64,000 nucleotides of DNA from Algoriphagus sp. AGSA1 (GCF_021390545.1 NZ_JAJUWR010000005.1:62001-126000); one strand, 5' to 3'. Positions 7,037-15,240 are shown, numbered from the stretch's first letter. The notes: generated from the sequence alone by a model not told the origin. Translations and numbers: made by a program.

Positions 7037-8139
7037 GGGTATATTCTGGCCTTCCAATTTGTTTTGGAAGGCCAAAAATAATAAAGAATAGTAAGGAGGG
7101 TGGTAATAGAACTATAAAAATCAAAAAACAGTAAATATATCCAGTTGATTTTCTGCCCTGCCTTATTTGCAAACCCATTAAGAAACAGCCCCTGTATAGC
7201 TATCTTAATCAAAGCCAAAGCCAAACCTACTTTTGGCATCAGGATTAATAGCCCAATTAATCCCAGATAGTATCCCGTCTGAAGTCCCAAGACCACTTTC
7301 CAATACAAAGGCAAAGTCATCATCCCATGCATCCACCTCTTGCGCTGGCGCATCAGGGACCGTAAGGATGTCTCAGGTTTCGTTTTCACAAGTATTCCCA
7401 AACTTACCTGATGAGCTATACCATATCCCTCTTTCTGAATTGCACGGGATATTTCAAGGTCTTCAGTTAGGCAAAAAGGGAGGTTTTTAAATCCTCCACA
7501 TTGCACATAGGCCTCCTGGCTGATCACCATATTATTGCCCAGTCCAGTAGTCTGGATTTGCAGATCCGTGGCCACCTTAACAAATCCCAAAGTCAGCCAC
7601 CAATCCAATTCCTGCAATCTGCCCAGCATACTCCCCGCTTTGACTTGAGTGACTCCTATCAGCAGACCAATATTCCCTGAAAATGAACCGATCCCTTCCC
7701 TGATCCACTCCCCACCCACCTCACAGTCGGCATCCGTGAAGAAATAATAATCTCCCTTAGCCTTTTCTGCCAATATGCCCAATGCATTGGCCTTCCCATT
7801 CTCATTATATAATGCCGTCTGAGAAGAACCTATACTTATAAAAGACCTGTTGGGCGCAAGGGCGCACCAATGTTCCAATATCTCTGTGGTACGATCAGAG
7901 CTCTGATCATCAGCAAATAGAAACTCCACCTTATCCGCCGGATAATCTATATTTTCCAGTGACCGTAAAAGATCCGGGAGATACGCCTCTTCATTTCTGG
8001 CAGCTACCAAAACAGACACTGGCGGTAATTCTGAGGGAGGGTTACTATGATTTTTCCAGAAAAAGCCAATCCGGATCAGCAACGTGCAAAACTGCAGGAT
8101 AATCAAGGCAACAATACCATAACAAACCCAAACTATCAT
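7033..8139 (-). CDS. Membrane processive family-2 glycosyltransferase
   Basis: The protein has about 368 residues. An N-terminal helix (IVWVCYGIVALIILQF) precedes the GT-A domain. SVLVAARNEEAYL binds the nucleotide sugar, FADDQSSD and FTDADCEV are the Asp motifs, TEDLEI the acceptor acidic pair, and QRKRWMHG the QxxRW motif. Three or four C-terminal helices follow. The D,D,D,QxxRW signature is that of NodC/IcaA/cellulose-synthase-like processive enzymes. The start at 8139 gives a 4-bp ATGA overlap with the upstream deacetylase, matching the other junctions; ATG 8157 is the alternative. Together with the NodB-like deacetylase it suggests synthesis and modification of an N-acetyl-hexosamine polymer. 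Confidence 0.88.
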   Translation of the reverse strand: MIVWVCYGIVALIILQFCTLLIRIGFFWKNHSNPPSELPPVSVLVAARNEEAYLPDLLRSLENIDYPADKVEFLFADDQSSDRTTEILEHWCALAPNRSFISIGSSQTALYNENGKANALGILAEKAKGDYYFFTDADCEVGGEWIREGIGSFSGNIGLLIGVTQVKAGSMLGRLQELDWWLTLGFVKVATDLQIQTTGLGNNMVISQEAYVQCGGFKNLPFCLTEDLEISRAIQKEGYGIAHQVSLGILVKTKPETSLRSLMRQRKRWMHGMMTLPLYWKVVLGLQTGYYLGLIGLLILMPKVGLALALIKIAIQGLFLNGFANKAGQKINWIYLLFFDFYSSITTLLTILYYFWPSKTNWKARIYP

Positions 8140-8762
8140 AGCAAACCTGTTTTCCATTTCTTCTCCCGGATATAATCCAGGTACCGGGGCAACACTTTAG
8201 GCAATACATTCTTGGTTTTTTGCTGATCATGAAAAACCGCGATACATCCGATCCTGGTATGTTGTATGGATTTTTTCACGACCAATTCCGGCTTTAAATT
8301 CTGGTCGTAGTCTCCTGAAAGCATGCTCCACATCACAATCTGTTGAGATGATAGTACCTCCGCTGCCTGGGCTGATCTCATCATACCATAGGGAGGTCTG
8401 AAAAGCTGAGTCCTGATCCCCAGCAAATCCTCAATAATCCTGTCACACCGGGCAATATTCTCCAAATATTTGCCCTGTTCTGTCTTCCAGCCATTGAGGT
8501 GATTAAAGGTGTGATTTCCGAGTTTGTGACCTTGATCCAGGATTTCCCTGGCCAAGGAGGGGTTTTTCCTCACATTATCCCCCACCACAAAAAAAGTGGC
8601 CTTCTGATCTCTTTTTGCCAGTTCTTCAAGCACGTAATCCGTAACTCCCGGCACCGGTCCATCGTCAAATGTCAAATAGACCACATCTCCACTATCTTCC
8701 TTAGCCCATATTCTGGCTGGATACAAGCGTTGGACAAATGAAGGGACAACATGCCAAACCAT
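8136..8762 (-). CDS. NodB-type polysaccharide deacetylase
   Basis: The protein has 208 residues and is essentially a bare NodB homology domain. VYLTFDDGP near residue 30 supplies the catalytic base and metal Asp. HTFNH near residue 93 is the metal-binding H-x3-H motif. RPPYGMM and WSMLSGDYD follow. It removes N-acetyl groups from GlcNAc-type polymers. No signal peptide is obvious, so cytoplasmic or membrane-associated action is possible. It lies between a SpoIIE phosphatase and a processive glycosyltransferase, like icaB/nodB beside icaA/nodC. Chitin-oligosaccharide, PNAG-like or peptidoglycan substrates cannot be separated from sequence alone. Confidence 0.93.
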   Translation of the reverse strand: MVWHVVPSFVQRLYPARIWAKEDSGDVVYLTFDDGPVPGVTDYVLEELAKRDQKATFFVVGDNVRKNPSLAREILDQGHKLGNHTFNHLNGWKTEQGKYLENIARCDRIIEDLLGIRTQLFRPPYGMMRSAQAAEVLSSQQIVMWSMLSGDYDQNLKPELVVKKSIQHTRIGCIAVFHDQQKTKNVLPKVLPRYLDYIREKKWKTGLL

Positions 8763-8763
8763 C

Positions 8764-9981
8764 TTATTGAAACCTTAAACTCAGCAAGGTAAGATCATCC
8801 CGCAGGGGAATATCTTTTGAAAATTCATTGATTTTTTTTAAGAACTTCCGATGGAAATCATCCGGATCAAGCTTATGGTTTTTGTTCACAAATTTTTCCA
8901 AACGCTCCTCCCCATATTCCTCCTCAAATGGGTTCATAGCTTCAGTAAGTCCGTCAGTGTACAGATGTAAGGAGAAGTTCCCCAAGTCCTCGCGCTTACC
9001 CACTTCCAGAAAGGGCAATTCATCAAAAGCTCCTAAGATAGTGGTACCCGCATCGAGACTGTCACATAGGCCAACTTCATCACGACAGAGCAAAGGAGGG
9101 TTATGGCCTGCATTTACATAGGTAAGTTCCCTCGTTCTGAAATTAAAATATCCCAAGAAAAAAGTAATGAAGCGTTCCCCATTGGTATTTTCAAACAAGG
9201 TATAATTCAGCTGCTTCACCACCATTTCCAGATCAGCATCACTGCGCAAAAGCGTCCGTAAGGCAGCCTGAAAGTTAGACATTAATAAAGCCGCGGCCAT
9301 CCCTTTGCCTGATACATCCGCTATGCAAAAATAAACTTCATCTTTAGACTTGCGGACAAGGTCATAATAATCTCCTCCTACCATACTATGGGGCAAATAA
9401 GTCACCTTAGCCTTGAGTTCCTTATCTATCGGCAACTCTGCCGGAAACAGCATCTGCTGAACTTGGGATGCAATCGCCACTTCCCTGTTCAGGATTTCCT
9501 GCTCAAGTTGCTTTCTTGCAAACCTCTTGTTTTCCAAAGCTACCACCAATATATTGGTCAAGGCTTGTGTGAAATTCAGATCCAATTCCAATCCTTGATC
9601 TTTTCTCCTCAAAAACAAGATTGCAAGCATCTTGTCTTTATGGTAAACGGGCAGATAAGTTTCCAACTCTTCAAAAGAATACTCCTCCTCCAATTCCAGT
9701 CTCAATTCACCTGTGGCCTTCTCATCCATTACCTGCGCAGCAGAAATCAACCTCGGCACATTACCCTTCACACCATGTGAGATCTTATTTTCAAAGGCTC
9801 CCTGTTTGGCGACATAGAGTATCAGTGATTTGATATTCAGGTGTACCAGGCAGGTAAATTTGAAAATATTAAGCAAAACTGTTTCCGACTGATTTTCATT
9901 TATCGCCTGGGTGATCTCCAACAGCGATTTCAGCTGCAGTTCCTTCCGTTGGAATTTGTGTATTTCAGTAGTCAAAGTCAA
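8764..9981 (-). CDS. SpoIIE-type PP2C phosphatase with N-terminal GAF-like domain
   Basis: The protein has 405 residues. Residues ~20-165 look like a GAF-type sensory domain (LLEITQAINENQSETVLLNIF to ALTNILVVALENKRFA). A helical linker (EILNREVAIASQVQQMLFP) follows, then a SpoIIE/RsbU PP2C domain with GGDYYD, IADVSGKGMAAALLMS, NAGHNPPLL, LYTDGLTEAMN and DDLTLLSL. Enzymes of this class dephosphorylate anti-sigma-factor antagonists in partner-switching pathways. No STAS protein or RsbW-like kinase is encoded nearby. Translation appears to start at TTG (9981), giving a 4-bp TTGA overlap with the 83-aa gene. Its place inside a polysaccharide operon suggests phosphorylation-controlled polymer production (inference). 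Confidence 0.9.
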   Translation of the reverse strand: MTLTTEIHKFQRKELQLKSLLEITQAINENQSETVLLNIFKFTCLVHLNIKSLILYVAKQGAFENKISHGVKGNVPRLISAAQVMDEKATGELRLELEEEYSFEELETYLPVYHKDKMLAILFLRRKDQGLELDLNFTQALTNILVVALENKRFARKQLEQEILNREVAIASQVQQMLFPAELPIDKELKAKVTYLPHSMVGGDYYDLVRKSKDEVYFCIADVSGKGMAAALLMSNFQAALRTLLRSDADLEMVVKQLNYTLFENTNGERFITFFLGYFNFRTRELTYVNAGHNPPLLCRDEVGLCDSLDAGTTILGAFDELPFLEVGKREDLGNFSLHLYTDGLTEAMNPFEEEYGEERLEKFVNKNHKLDPDDFHRKFLKKINEFSKDIPLRDDLTLLSLRFQ

Positions 9982-10229
9982 AGTGTATTATGGGCCATCA
10001 GACCTTTCTTAGTCGCCAAAAAGAATAGGTCTCTTCCTTCATTTAAAACATCCACTGCCTCAAACCGCTCTGTATCCGGATCATCTAGACATTTAATATA
10101 TCCCTGAGAATACAGACTATGTAATGTGGCCAAGAGCAATGCTTCATCCCAACCTAAAGCTTCTTTGAGGTATCCGTATGACTGGACGAAATACAGCTCG
10201 TCCATCAAGTCAAATTCGTCGTCATTCAT
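9978..10229 (-). CDS. Conserved-looking 83-residue acidic protein of unknown function
   Basis: I do not recognise a family. The product is short, acidic and mostly helical, with alternating helix-forming segments (DELYFVQSYGYLKEALGWDEALLLATLHSLYSQGYIKCL) followed by a strand-like stretch. This resembles a small winged-helix fold (inference). There is no signal peptide or membrane segment. It begins 3 bp after the upstream glycosyltransferase stop and its TGA overlaps the TTG start of the SpoIIE phosphatase by 4 bp. That tight coupling is the main evidence that it is real and suggests it works with the phosphatase. Confidence 0.75.
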   Translation of the reverse strand: MNDDEFDLMDELYFVQSYGYLKEALGWDEALLLATLHSLYSQGYIKCLDDPDTERFEAVDVLNEGRDLFFLATKKGLMAHNTL

Positions 10230-10232
10230 AAG

Positions 10233-11360
10233 TTAGATTTCAGGTCCTAAATTAACACTTCTCCAGTTCTCCCGACCTTTCCAAGTGAATTTTCCTCTTA
10301 AAGCTCCCAAAGCGACACGTAACACATAAAACGGATGAAGGAGAGAAATTTTTAAAACTGACACACTGTCTAGAACCCCTCCGAAACTTCGCAAAACCTT
10401 ACCCAAGCTATGGTTTTCAGCTAATGCTTTCAATAACCAGATTCCTCCGAAAACCAGTATCCCCCGCGCCCCCATAGTTAGTAAATAAAAGCTTCCAATC
10501 CATATTACTTGTACCCAGAGCGCCGCTATGGCCAAAGATGCATGTACGAAAGAAGAGTGCGCTTTCCACTTGCTCGCCCAACGGACACGTTGCTGGATCA
10601 GTGCACGCCAAGTAGGCTCTGGCTTTGTACACACCAGTACCTGAGGTGACGTCAAATAGGCGCAAGAATCAGCACCATAGGTTTTATAAATTTTCTTCAG
10701 CAGAAATTCATCATCTCCGGAAGACAAATGACGGTTCCCTTCATAGCCCTCCACCCGTTCAAAAGCTTCTTTTCTATAGGCAAAGTTGGCTCCACTACAC
10801 ATCAGTGGGCTTTTTTTGGTAAAAGAACCAGAAGTCATCAACACTACACTAGCCCAGTCCAGGCGCTGGAACTTATCCAAAACACCCTCTCCGTCCTTTA
10901 CAAGTACCGGCCCTGCTACCAGCTGGATGTGAGGATCATAAAAAGGCAAAACCATCCCTTCTATCCAATGCTTTGTAAACACACAGTCAGCGTCCGAACA
11001 AATAATCACCTCACCTCTGGCCTGTTGCACTCCAAATTCTATTGCGCTTTTCTTCCCGGGTGCCGGACTGTACAGTAGTGACATTCCAGGCAAGTGTTCC
11101 GCTGTCAAAAGCCCTGGCGAACCATCTTCTGAGTGATCATCTATCAATAAAATCTCCAGATTTGGATACTGAAGCCTGGTAAGATTTACAAGCAGATCGG
11201 GGATATTTTCCCTTTCATTCCGAAAAGGAATAATAAGAGTCACTTGGGGAGAAAATGAGCGTATCGAAGAGAATTCAATTTTGCATGACTTCCAATTGCT
11301 ACCCATCCACCACAGCAAGGTAAAGTAACTCAGAGACCAGATCAGGTAAAAACTTAGCAT
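10233..11360 (-). CDS. Membrane processive family-2 glycosyltransferase
   Basis: The protein has 375 residues from the ATG at 11360; a TTG further upstream (11396) would run into ruvC and is rejected. An N-terminal helix (MLSFYLIWSLSYFTLLWWM) is followed by the GT-A domain with TLIIPFRNERENIPDLL, LIDDHSEDGS, CSDADCVF, SGDDEFLL and QQRVRWASKWK, then C-terminal helices. This is again the D,D,D,QxxRW signature of processive hexosamine or glucan synthases. It is clearly divergent from the second glycosyltransferase of the operon (7033-8139). As first gene of the operon it probably sets the start of transcription, in the short divergent region shared with ruvC. Confidence 0.88.
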   Translation of the reverse strand: MLSFYLIWSLSYFTLLWWMGSNWKSCKIEFSSIRSFSPQVTLIIPFRNERENIPDLLVNLTRLQYPNLEILLIDDHSEDGSPGLLTAEHLPGMSLLYSPAPGKKSAIEFGVQQARGEVIICSDADCVFTKHWIEGMVLPFYDPHIQLVAGPVLVKDGEGVLDKFQRLDWASVVLMTSGSFTKKSPLMCSGANFAYRKEAFERVEGYEGNRHLSSGDDEFLLKKIYKTYGADSCAYLTSPQVLVCTKPEPTWRALIQQRVRWASKWKAHSSFVHASLAIAALWVQVIWIGSFYLLTMGARGILVFGGIWLLKALAENHSLGKVLRSFGGVLDSVSVLKISLLHPFYVLRVALGALRGKFTWKGRENWRSVNLGPEI

Positions 11361-11381
11361 CTTTTGGGCTAACTTGCGGAG

Positions 11382-11957
11382 GTGAGCAAAGAACAAGAAA
11401 AAGCACCAAAGGAAAAAATCATATTAGGAATAGATCCAGGCACAAATGTGATGGGATATGGGGTGATATTAACTAACGGAAAAAAATACAAACTCTTACA
11501 ATATGGCGTCATCCATCTAAAAAAGTATGGGAGCCATGAATTGAAGCTCAAAAAAATTTTTGAACGCATTACCGGCATTATAGAGGAATTCCTCCCGGAC
11601 AGTGTGGCCTTGGAGGCACCATTTTTTGGAGTAAATGTACAATCCATGCTCAAACTGGGAAGGGCACAGGGAGTCGCCATGGCCGCAGCACTGGCCAGAG
11701 AGATACCCATAACAGAGTATTCTCCTAAAAAAGTAAAGCAATCTGTGACAGGCAATGGAAACGCCTCCAAAGAACAGGTTGCCGCTATGTTGCAGACTCT
11801 TTTCTCTATTACGGAACTCCCAAAAATGCTGGATGCCACTGATGCTTTGGCAGTCGCTCTTTGCCATCACTTCCATGAAGGAAGGGTACAGACCAGGGGA
11901 AGGAATGAAGGCTGGAAATCCTTTATAGAAGAAAATCCTGATAGGCTGAAAAAATAA
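11382..11957 (+). CDS. ruvC: Holliday junction resolvase RuvC
   Basis: RuvC cuts Holliday junctions symmetrically together with RuvAB during recombination. The protein has 191 residues, typical length. The RNase-H-like core has all four acidic positions: [12 protein letters not shown] (first Asp), [13 protein letters not shown] (Glu), and [13 protein letters not shown] (last two Asp). [21 protein letters not shown] is the substrate-binding segment. Translation seems to start at GTG 11382; no ATG gives a complete N-terminus. It diverges from the glycosyltransferase operon with only 21 bp between the two start codons, and ends in a bidirectional terminator. Confidence 0.96.
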   Translation: MSKEQEKAPKEKIILGIDPGTNVMGYGVILTNGKKYKLLQYGVIHLKKYGSHELKLKKIFERITGIIEEFLPDSVALEAPFFGVNVQSMLKLGRAQGVAMAAALAREIPITEYSPKKVKQSVTGNGNASKEQVAAMLQTLFSITELPKMLDATDALAVALCHHFHEGRVQTRGRNEGWKSFIEENPDRLKK

Positions 11958-11990
11958 AAACCCGGGTTAACCCAGGTTTTTATTTTTTCA
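11953..11990. terminator. Bidirectional terminator between ruvC and the porin-like gene
   Basis: AAAAACCCGGGTTAACCCAGGTTTTT (split here as arms 11956-11968 and 11969-11981) is a near-perfect hairpin with one C-A mismatch. It is flanked by A and T runs on either side. It can serve both convergent genes, ruvC (+) and the beta-barrel gene (-). Confidence 0.75.
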
Positions 11991-12009
11991 GCTTACTCAT
12001 CAGAACCGA

Positions 12010-12561
12010 TTAGAAATCATATCCAACTGAAATCTTGAACACGTTGTTTTTAACATCCTGATCATAATATTGCACGCTTTGGAATCCTATATCGTAACTC
12101 ACCTGGGCATTCAGACCAAACGGTAAGTTCGCGCCTACGCCTACTACCCCCGCGATATCATACCCTCTGATCGGCTCGGTGTCTGTCACATTGTCCCCAT
12201 TTACCAATTCCATGTTTCTTGAGACCAAAAGTGAACCTTGAGGCCCGGCAAAGACATTCAGAAAAGGCAAGAAATTAACACGGACCAAAACAGGGATATC
12301 CAAATAATTTATACGGTCATTCTTTGTAGTGTGGCCAACCGTGGAATTTCTTTGATACCCTTTTTGCGAAAACTGCACCCCTGGCTCTAATGATAGAAAC
12401 CCCAGATCCTTCTTGTAATATCCTCCTACATGGAACCCTGCAATAGCGTCAGAATCAAAATCCGTGAAATTAGCGCTACTGAATCCCGCACGGACACCGA
12501 ATTGAGCTTGGGCTGTGCCCAAGAAGCCTAGAGCAAATACTAATACCAAAAGCTTTTTCAT
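12010..12561 (-). CDS. Small outer-membrane beta-barrel protein (porin family)
   Basis: The protein has 183 residues. A clear signal peptide (MKKLLVLVFALGFLGTAQAQ) ends at AQAQ. The mature part is made of alternating amphipathic strands (FGVRAGFSSANF, GFHVGGYYKKDL, LSLEPGVQFSQKGYQ, YLDIPVLVRVNFLPFLNVFAGPQGSLL), and it ends in Phe (KISVGYDF), the usual outer-membrane insertion signal. This is the OMP_b-brl/PorT-like superfamily abundant in Bacteroidota. Eight strands are likely. Ligand and role cannot be told from sequence. It stands alone between a convergent ruvC and a divergent Crp/Fnr-type regulator. Confidence 0.9.
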   Translation of the reverse strand: MKKLLVLVFALGFLGTAQAQFGVRAGFSSANFTDFDSDAIAGFHVGGYYKKDLGFLSLEPGVQFSQKGYQRNSTVGHTTKNDRINYLDIPVLVRVNFLPFLNVFAGPQGSLLVSRNMELVNGDNVTDTEPIRGYDIAGVVGVGANLPFGLNAQVSYDIGFQSVQYYDQDVKNNVFKISVGYDF

Positions 12562-12738
12562 AAAATATAATTTTGTTAGAGAGTTTGATTACGTGAAATT
12601 CAATAATTTTTGAAATAAATACAGGGTTATAAAGCACTTAAGCATGCAGAATCCTGCACTTATATTTAAATTGACAGGGCTAATTTAGGGTAAATATAAT
12701 ACACCTTGCCGTCATATTAACTTTTTAGTAACGAATAA

Positions 12739-13302
12739 ATGGAAAATTTCTTGCCACTCTTAAACAAATTCCCTACCACAAGCGATGAAGCTAAAGCAGC
12801 CTTTGCAAGACATCTGGAAGAATTTGTGGTTGAAAAAGGCTTTTTATTAGAGAGGGAGGGGCAGGTAAGCAAGTATCTTTATTTTGTGGCTGAAGGTTCG
12901 GCCAGGAGTTATTATATCCGGGACAATCGTGACATTACGGTTTCTTTCACCCTAGATGAGGAATTTGTCACCGCTATGCATTCCTTCATCACCAGAAAGC
13001 CCTCCTATGAAAACATTGAAACCATGGAGAAAAGCAGGGTTTTTAAAATCTCACATGACGATCTACAGACCAGTTTTATGGAATTCCCTGAATTGGAACA
13101 TGCCTACCGCCTGATATTGGAGCAATATTACATTGTACTCGAAGAGCATCAGATTTTCAATAAATTCAAAACGGCCAGGGAAAGGTACCTCGAACTGATG
13201 CAATACCGGCCAAAAGTCATCCATAAGGCTTCAGTAGGTCAAATCGCTTCATTTCTTGATATGACCATAGAGACTTTAAGTCGAATACGTGCCAGGGTCT
13301 AA
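12739..13302 (+). CDS. Crp/Fnr-family transcriptional regulator
   Basis: The protein has 187 residues. Residues ~10-125 form a cyclic-nucleotide-binding-like beta roll (FVVEKGFLLEREGQVSKYLYFVAEGSARSYYI, ITVSFTLDEEFVTAMHSFI). The long C-helix is at EQYYIVLEEHQIFNKF. The C-terminal helix-turn-helix is short: HKASVGQIASFLDMTIETLSRIRARV, with recognition helix ETLSRIR. This compact form is common in Bacteroidota. No Cys cluster for an iron-sulfur centre is present, so it is not a canonical Fnr. The ligand is unknown. It diverges from the beta-barrel gene, a possible target. Confidence 0.9.
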   Translation: MENFLPLLNKFPTTSDEAKAAFARHLEEFVVEKGFLLEREGQVSKYLYFVAEGSARSYYIRDNRDITVSFTLDEEFVTAMHSFITRKPSYENIETMEKSRVFKISHDDLQTSFMEFPELEHAYRLILEQYYIVLEEHQIFNKFKTARERYLELMQYRPKVIHKASVGQIASFLDMTIETLSRIRARV

Positions 13303-13323
13303 AGACTGTCTGGACTGTGTTTT

Positions 13324-13863
13324 CTATGCCCTGCTTCCCTTGAACTGATCTTCCTTGTAAGCAAACAGGACGTTGAAGGTCGTGAGAGAACCATAAATCC
13401 GGGTAATGTACTGCTGGAGATGAACCCTATCTTCATCGTCAAGTTTCGGATGATTATTGATGTTCTGTTCCAGTACCCGGAGCTTTTCCCGTACCATCAC
13501 TATCTTATGGAAGAAGGTGGCCATAGGGATCTCTTTGGATTGAAGGTTTTCATCGTTTGGCTCAAATACCACTTTTCCGCCAATCCACTTGCCCCCAAGA
13601 GGCACGATAGGAGCCCGCTCGGTCGTCTGTATCAATGCTTCCCGAATCGCTTTTTCCACATCTTTCATAGTCAGCATAGGGAAGTCAGGTGCTTTTGCCT
13701 CCTCCACTGTAAACCCCTCATAATCTCTGGCAAGGGTCTTTACTTGCTCAGAAGCATAAAAATAGATTTTGTAATACGTGTCATCCAAGGAAAGTATCAT
13801 CCCAGTACCGAACTTTGGGTGTACTAATTTACTTCCTGGAGCTAGTTCACTTGCTGATGTCAT
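13324..13863 (-). CDS. Hypothetical protein with N-terminal CarD/Tudor-like beta domain
   Basis: The protein has 179 residues from the ATG at 13863; an upstream TTG (13890) is less likely. The first ~45 residues (PGSKLVHPKFGTGMILSLDDTYYKIYF) have the H-x-x-FG-x-G beta-barrel pattern seen in CarD_TRCF and the Tudor-like C-terminal domains of UvrD/PcrA helicases, which contact RNA polymerase. The remainder is mixed, ending in a helical segment (TFFHKIVMVREKLRVLEQNINNHPKLDDEDRVHLQQYITRIYGSL). No catalytic motif is seen. A nucleic-acid or RNA-polymerase-linked role is a guess from the N-terminal pattern only. Confidence 0.75.
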   Translation of the reverse strand: MTSASELAPGSKLVHPKFGTGMILSLDDTYYKIYFYASEQVKTLARDYEGFTVEEAKAPDFPMLTMKDVEKAIREALIQTTERAPIVPLGGKWIGGKVVFEPNDENLQSKEIPMATFFHKIVMVREKLRVLEQNINNHPKLDDEDRVHLQQYITRIYGSLTTFNVLFAYKEDQFKGSRA

Positions 13864-13940
13864 AGTTTTAAAAAAGATTTTGACACCCAAAATAAGGAAA
13901 ATTCATAAATCGGGATAAACTGGATCAAAAAGTATAAAAA

Positions 13941-14083
13941 AAGAGGCTGTCTCATAATTCATAATTGTCACATTGAGCACTTGAGAGACGACAGTCTCGA
14001 AATCCAAATGGGCTTAATTAGCGCATTAAAGGCTTCGACTTCGCTTAGCCTGACAAGAAAACCTACTTATGAGGCAGCCTCTT
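13941..14083. repeat. Inverted-repeat-bounded intergenic element (about 143 bp)
   Basis: The ends AAGAGGCTGTCTCATAA (13941-13957) and TTATGAGGCAGCCTCTT (14067-14083) are 17-bp inverted repeats with one mismatch. The interior holds GGCTTCGACTTCGCTTAGCC and a TTGAGCACTTGAGAG stretch. These words resemble short dispersed intergenic repeats of Bacteroidota. No coding frame is present. It lies between two minus-strand genes, so its long stem could also act as the terminator of the upstream one. A MITE-like origin is possible but no target duplication was seen. Confidence 0.55.
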
Positions 14084-14087
14084 ACTC

Positions 14088-14576
14088 TTATTTCTTCAGT
14101 TCATTTATCTTTTTTGACCAAGCTTGGGCTATGTCCCACTCGTTGATGAGATAGTCGCTTTTCTCCTCGTCATATACTTCAATTGTGAACGGAGGATCGT
14201 GATCATCGTACGGATCCATCACCAAACTGACTTTATTGATGATCTGCCGCTTCTCCTTGCCATTTTTGACCTGTCGGAAATTTCTGATTGGCCGACAAAG
14301 CCTCACCTTAGTGAGGTCTATTTTTTGAAATAGATGCACATTTTCATTTGAGTTCAAGAATAGCAATTGATTTCCCTCCTGGTCCAAACCTATACAATAC
14401 GCTTCCCGCCAGGTTTGGAAATCGCTTGTTTTAAGGTGATTAATCTGTGCTTCGGATTTGAGTTTTTCCTTTAGCAGCTGTCCTTTGCCTTTTTGCTTGA
14501 AATGGACAAGAACCAATGGAATACATACCATGCCGGTCAGTACCACCGACAGTAATATCAATGTTAGTTCACTCAT
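14088..14576 (-). CDS. Hypothetical membrane-anchored protein
   Basis: The protein has 162 residues from the ATG at 14576, chosen because MSELTLILLSVVLTGMVCIPLVLVHF is a natural N-terminal membrane helix. It is followed by a basic stretch (KQKGKGQLLKEKLKSEAQ). The soluble part is probably cytoplasmic, with beta-rich segments (REAYCIGLDQEGNQLLFLN, INKVSLVMDPYDDHDPPFTIEVYD) and a C-terminal helix (NEWDIAQAWSKKINELKK). I do not recognise a characterised family. It lies between the inverted-repeat element and a second hypothetical gene on the same strand. Confidence 0.7.
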   Translation of the reverse strand: MSELTLILLSVVLTGMVCIPLVLVHFKQKGKGQLLKEKLKSEAQINHLKTSDFQTWREAYCIGLDQEGNQLLFLNSNENVHLFQKIDLTKVRLCRPIRNFRQVKNGKEKRQIINKVSLVMDPYDDHDPPFTIEVYDEEKSDYLINEWDIAQAWSKKINELKK

Positions 14577-14669
14577 TGTTTTTATGAATAGATAAAATGG
14601 AAAATAATTCCTTCCTGCCTCTATGAAGCTTGAAGGATGTAGCAATATCAGATTGAATTGCAGTCCGCT

Positions 14670-15047
14670 TTACCAGAAATAATGAAATGGAAATATGATC
14701 TTGAAAGCAGCAAAAGCTCCCAAAAACGGGGAATTAGAAAAATTTGGATTAACATCCTCTTCCTTACCGAAACTATGCCGGAACCTATGATCAGACGAAA
14801 AAACAAGTGGCCAATGACCAGTGTCAAAAAGCAAGTTTTTAGTAGTCTCCGCACTGTTCAGTCTAGTCCAATCGGGATTGACTCCCTGAAGAAAATCTGA
14901 AAAATCAGCCTCCCCCTTGGTGATACTGTATTGGCTACGATCATTCAAATCGTAGGCAAACACGCTAGCCCCCACCCCTGTAGCCGGCAAAACCACCCAC
15001 AGCAGGAGATAATACGACAAGTAAAACAGGGAGTTAAGCTTTTTCAT
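14670..15047 (-). CDS. Hypothetical protein with N-terminal membrane helix
   Basis: The predicted product has 125 residues. It has a strong N-terminal signal or anchor (MKKLNSLFYLSYYLLLWVVLPATGVGASVF) and a polar middle. A hydrophobic C-terminal segment (PFLGAFAAFKIIFPFHYFW) could be a second helix or a signal for insertion. No family is recognised. Support comes from the well-formed signal region and from its strand and position upstream of another membrane-anchored hypothetical gene. It could be a fragment of a longer gene. Confidence 0.45.
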   Translation of the reverse strand: MKKLNSLFYLSYYLLLWVVLPATGVGASVFAYDLNDRSQYSITKGEADFSDFLQGVNPDWTRLNSAETTKNLLFDTGHWPLVFSSDHRFRHSFGKEEDVNPNFSNSPFLGAFAAFKIIFPFHYFW

Positions 15048-15192
15048 TTTTTAATCAGGCAAATAGCCGCATTAAATATGCAGGCACAAAAATAAATGAA
15101 ATGTAATTCCATATGGTTCAATTTGGTAAAAAAATAATTGTAATAAGTTTTCAAGTTTTCCCCTTTTTCGAGTTATCCAGGACGCACTACAA

Positions 15193-15240
15193 ATGGCAGT
15201 TGACAGAGTCCAAATCACGCTCCGCCAACTGCAAAAAAAT
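15193..15240 (-). terminator. Possible terminator after the PepSY gene
   Basis: GCAGTTG (15196-15202) and CAACTGC (15226-15232) form a 7-bp stem with a 23-nt loop. On the minus strand a run of seven T residues lies just before the stem rather than after it, so a classical intrinsic terminator is uncertain. It sits directly after the PepSY gene at the end of the uptake operon. Confidence 0.3.

Noticed and set aside
11369-11839. Minus-strand open frames overlapping ruvC
   Set aside because: ruvC has all catalytic residues on the plus strand; the antisense frames show no domain.
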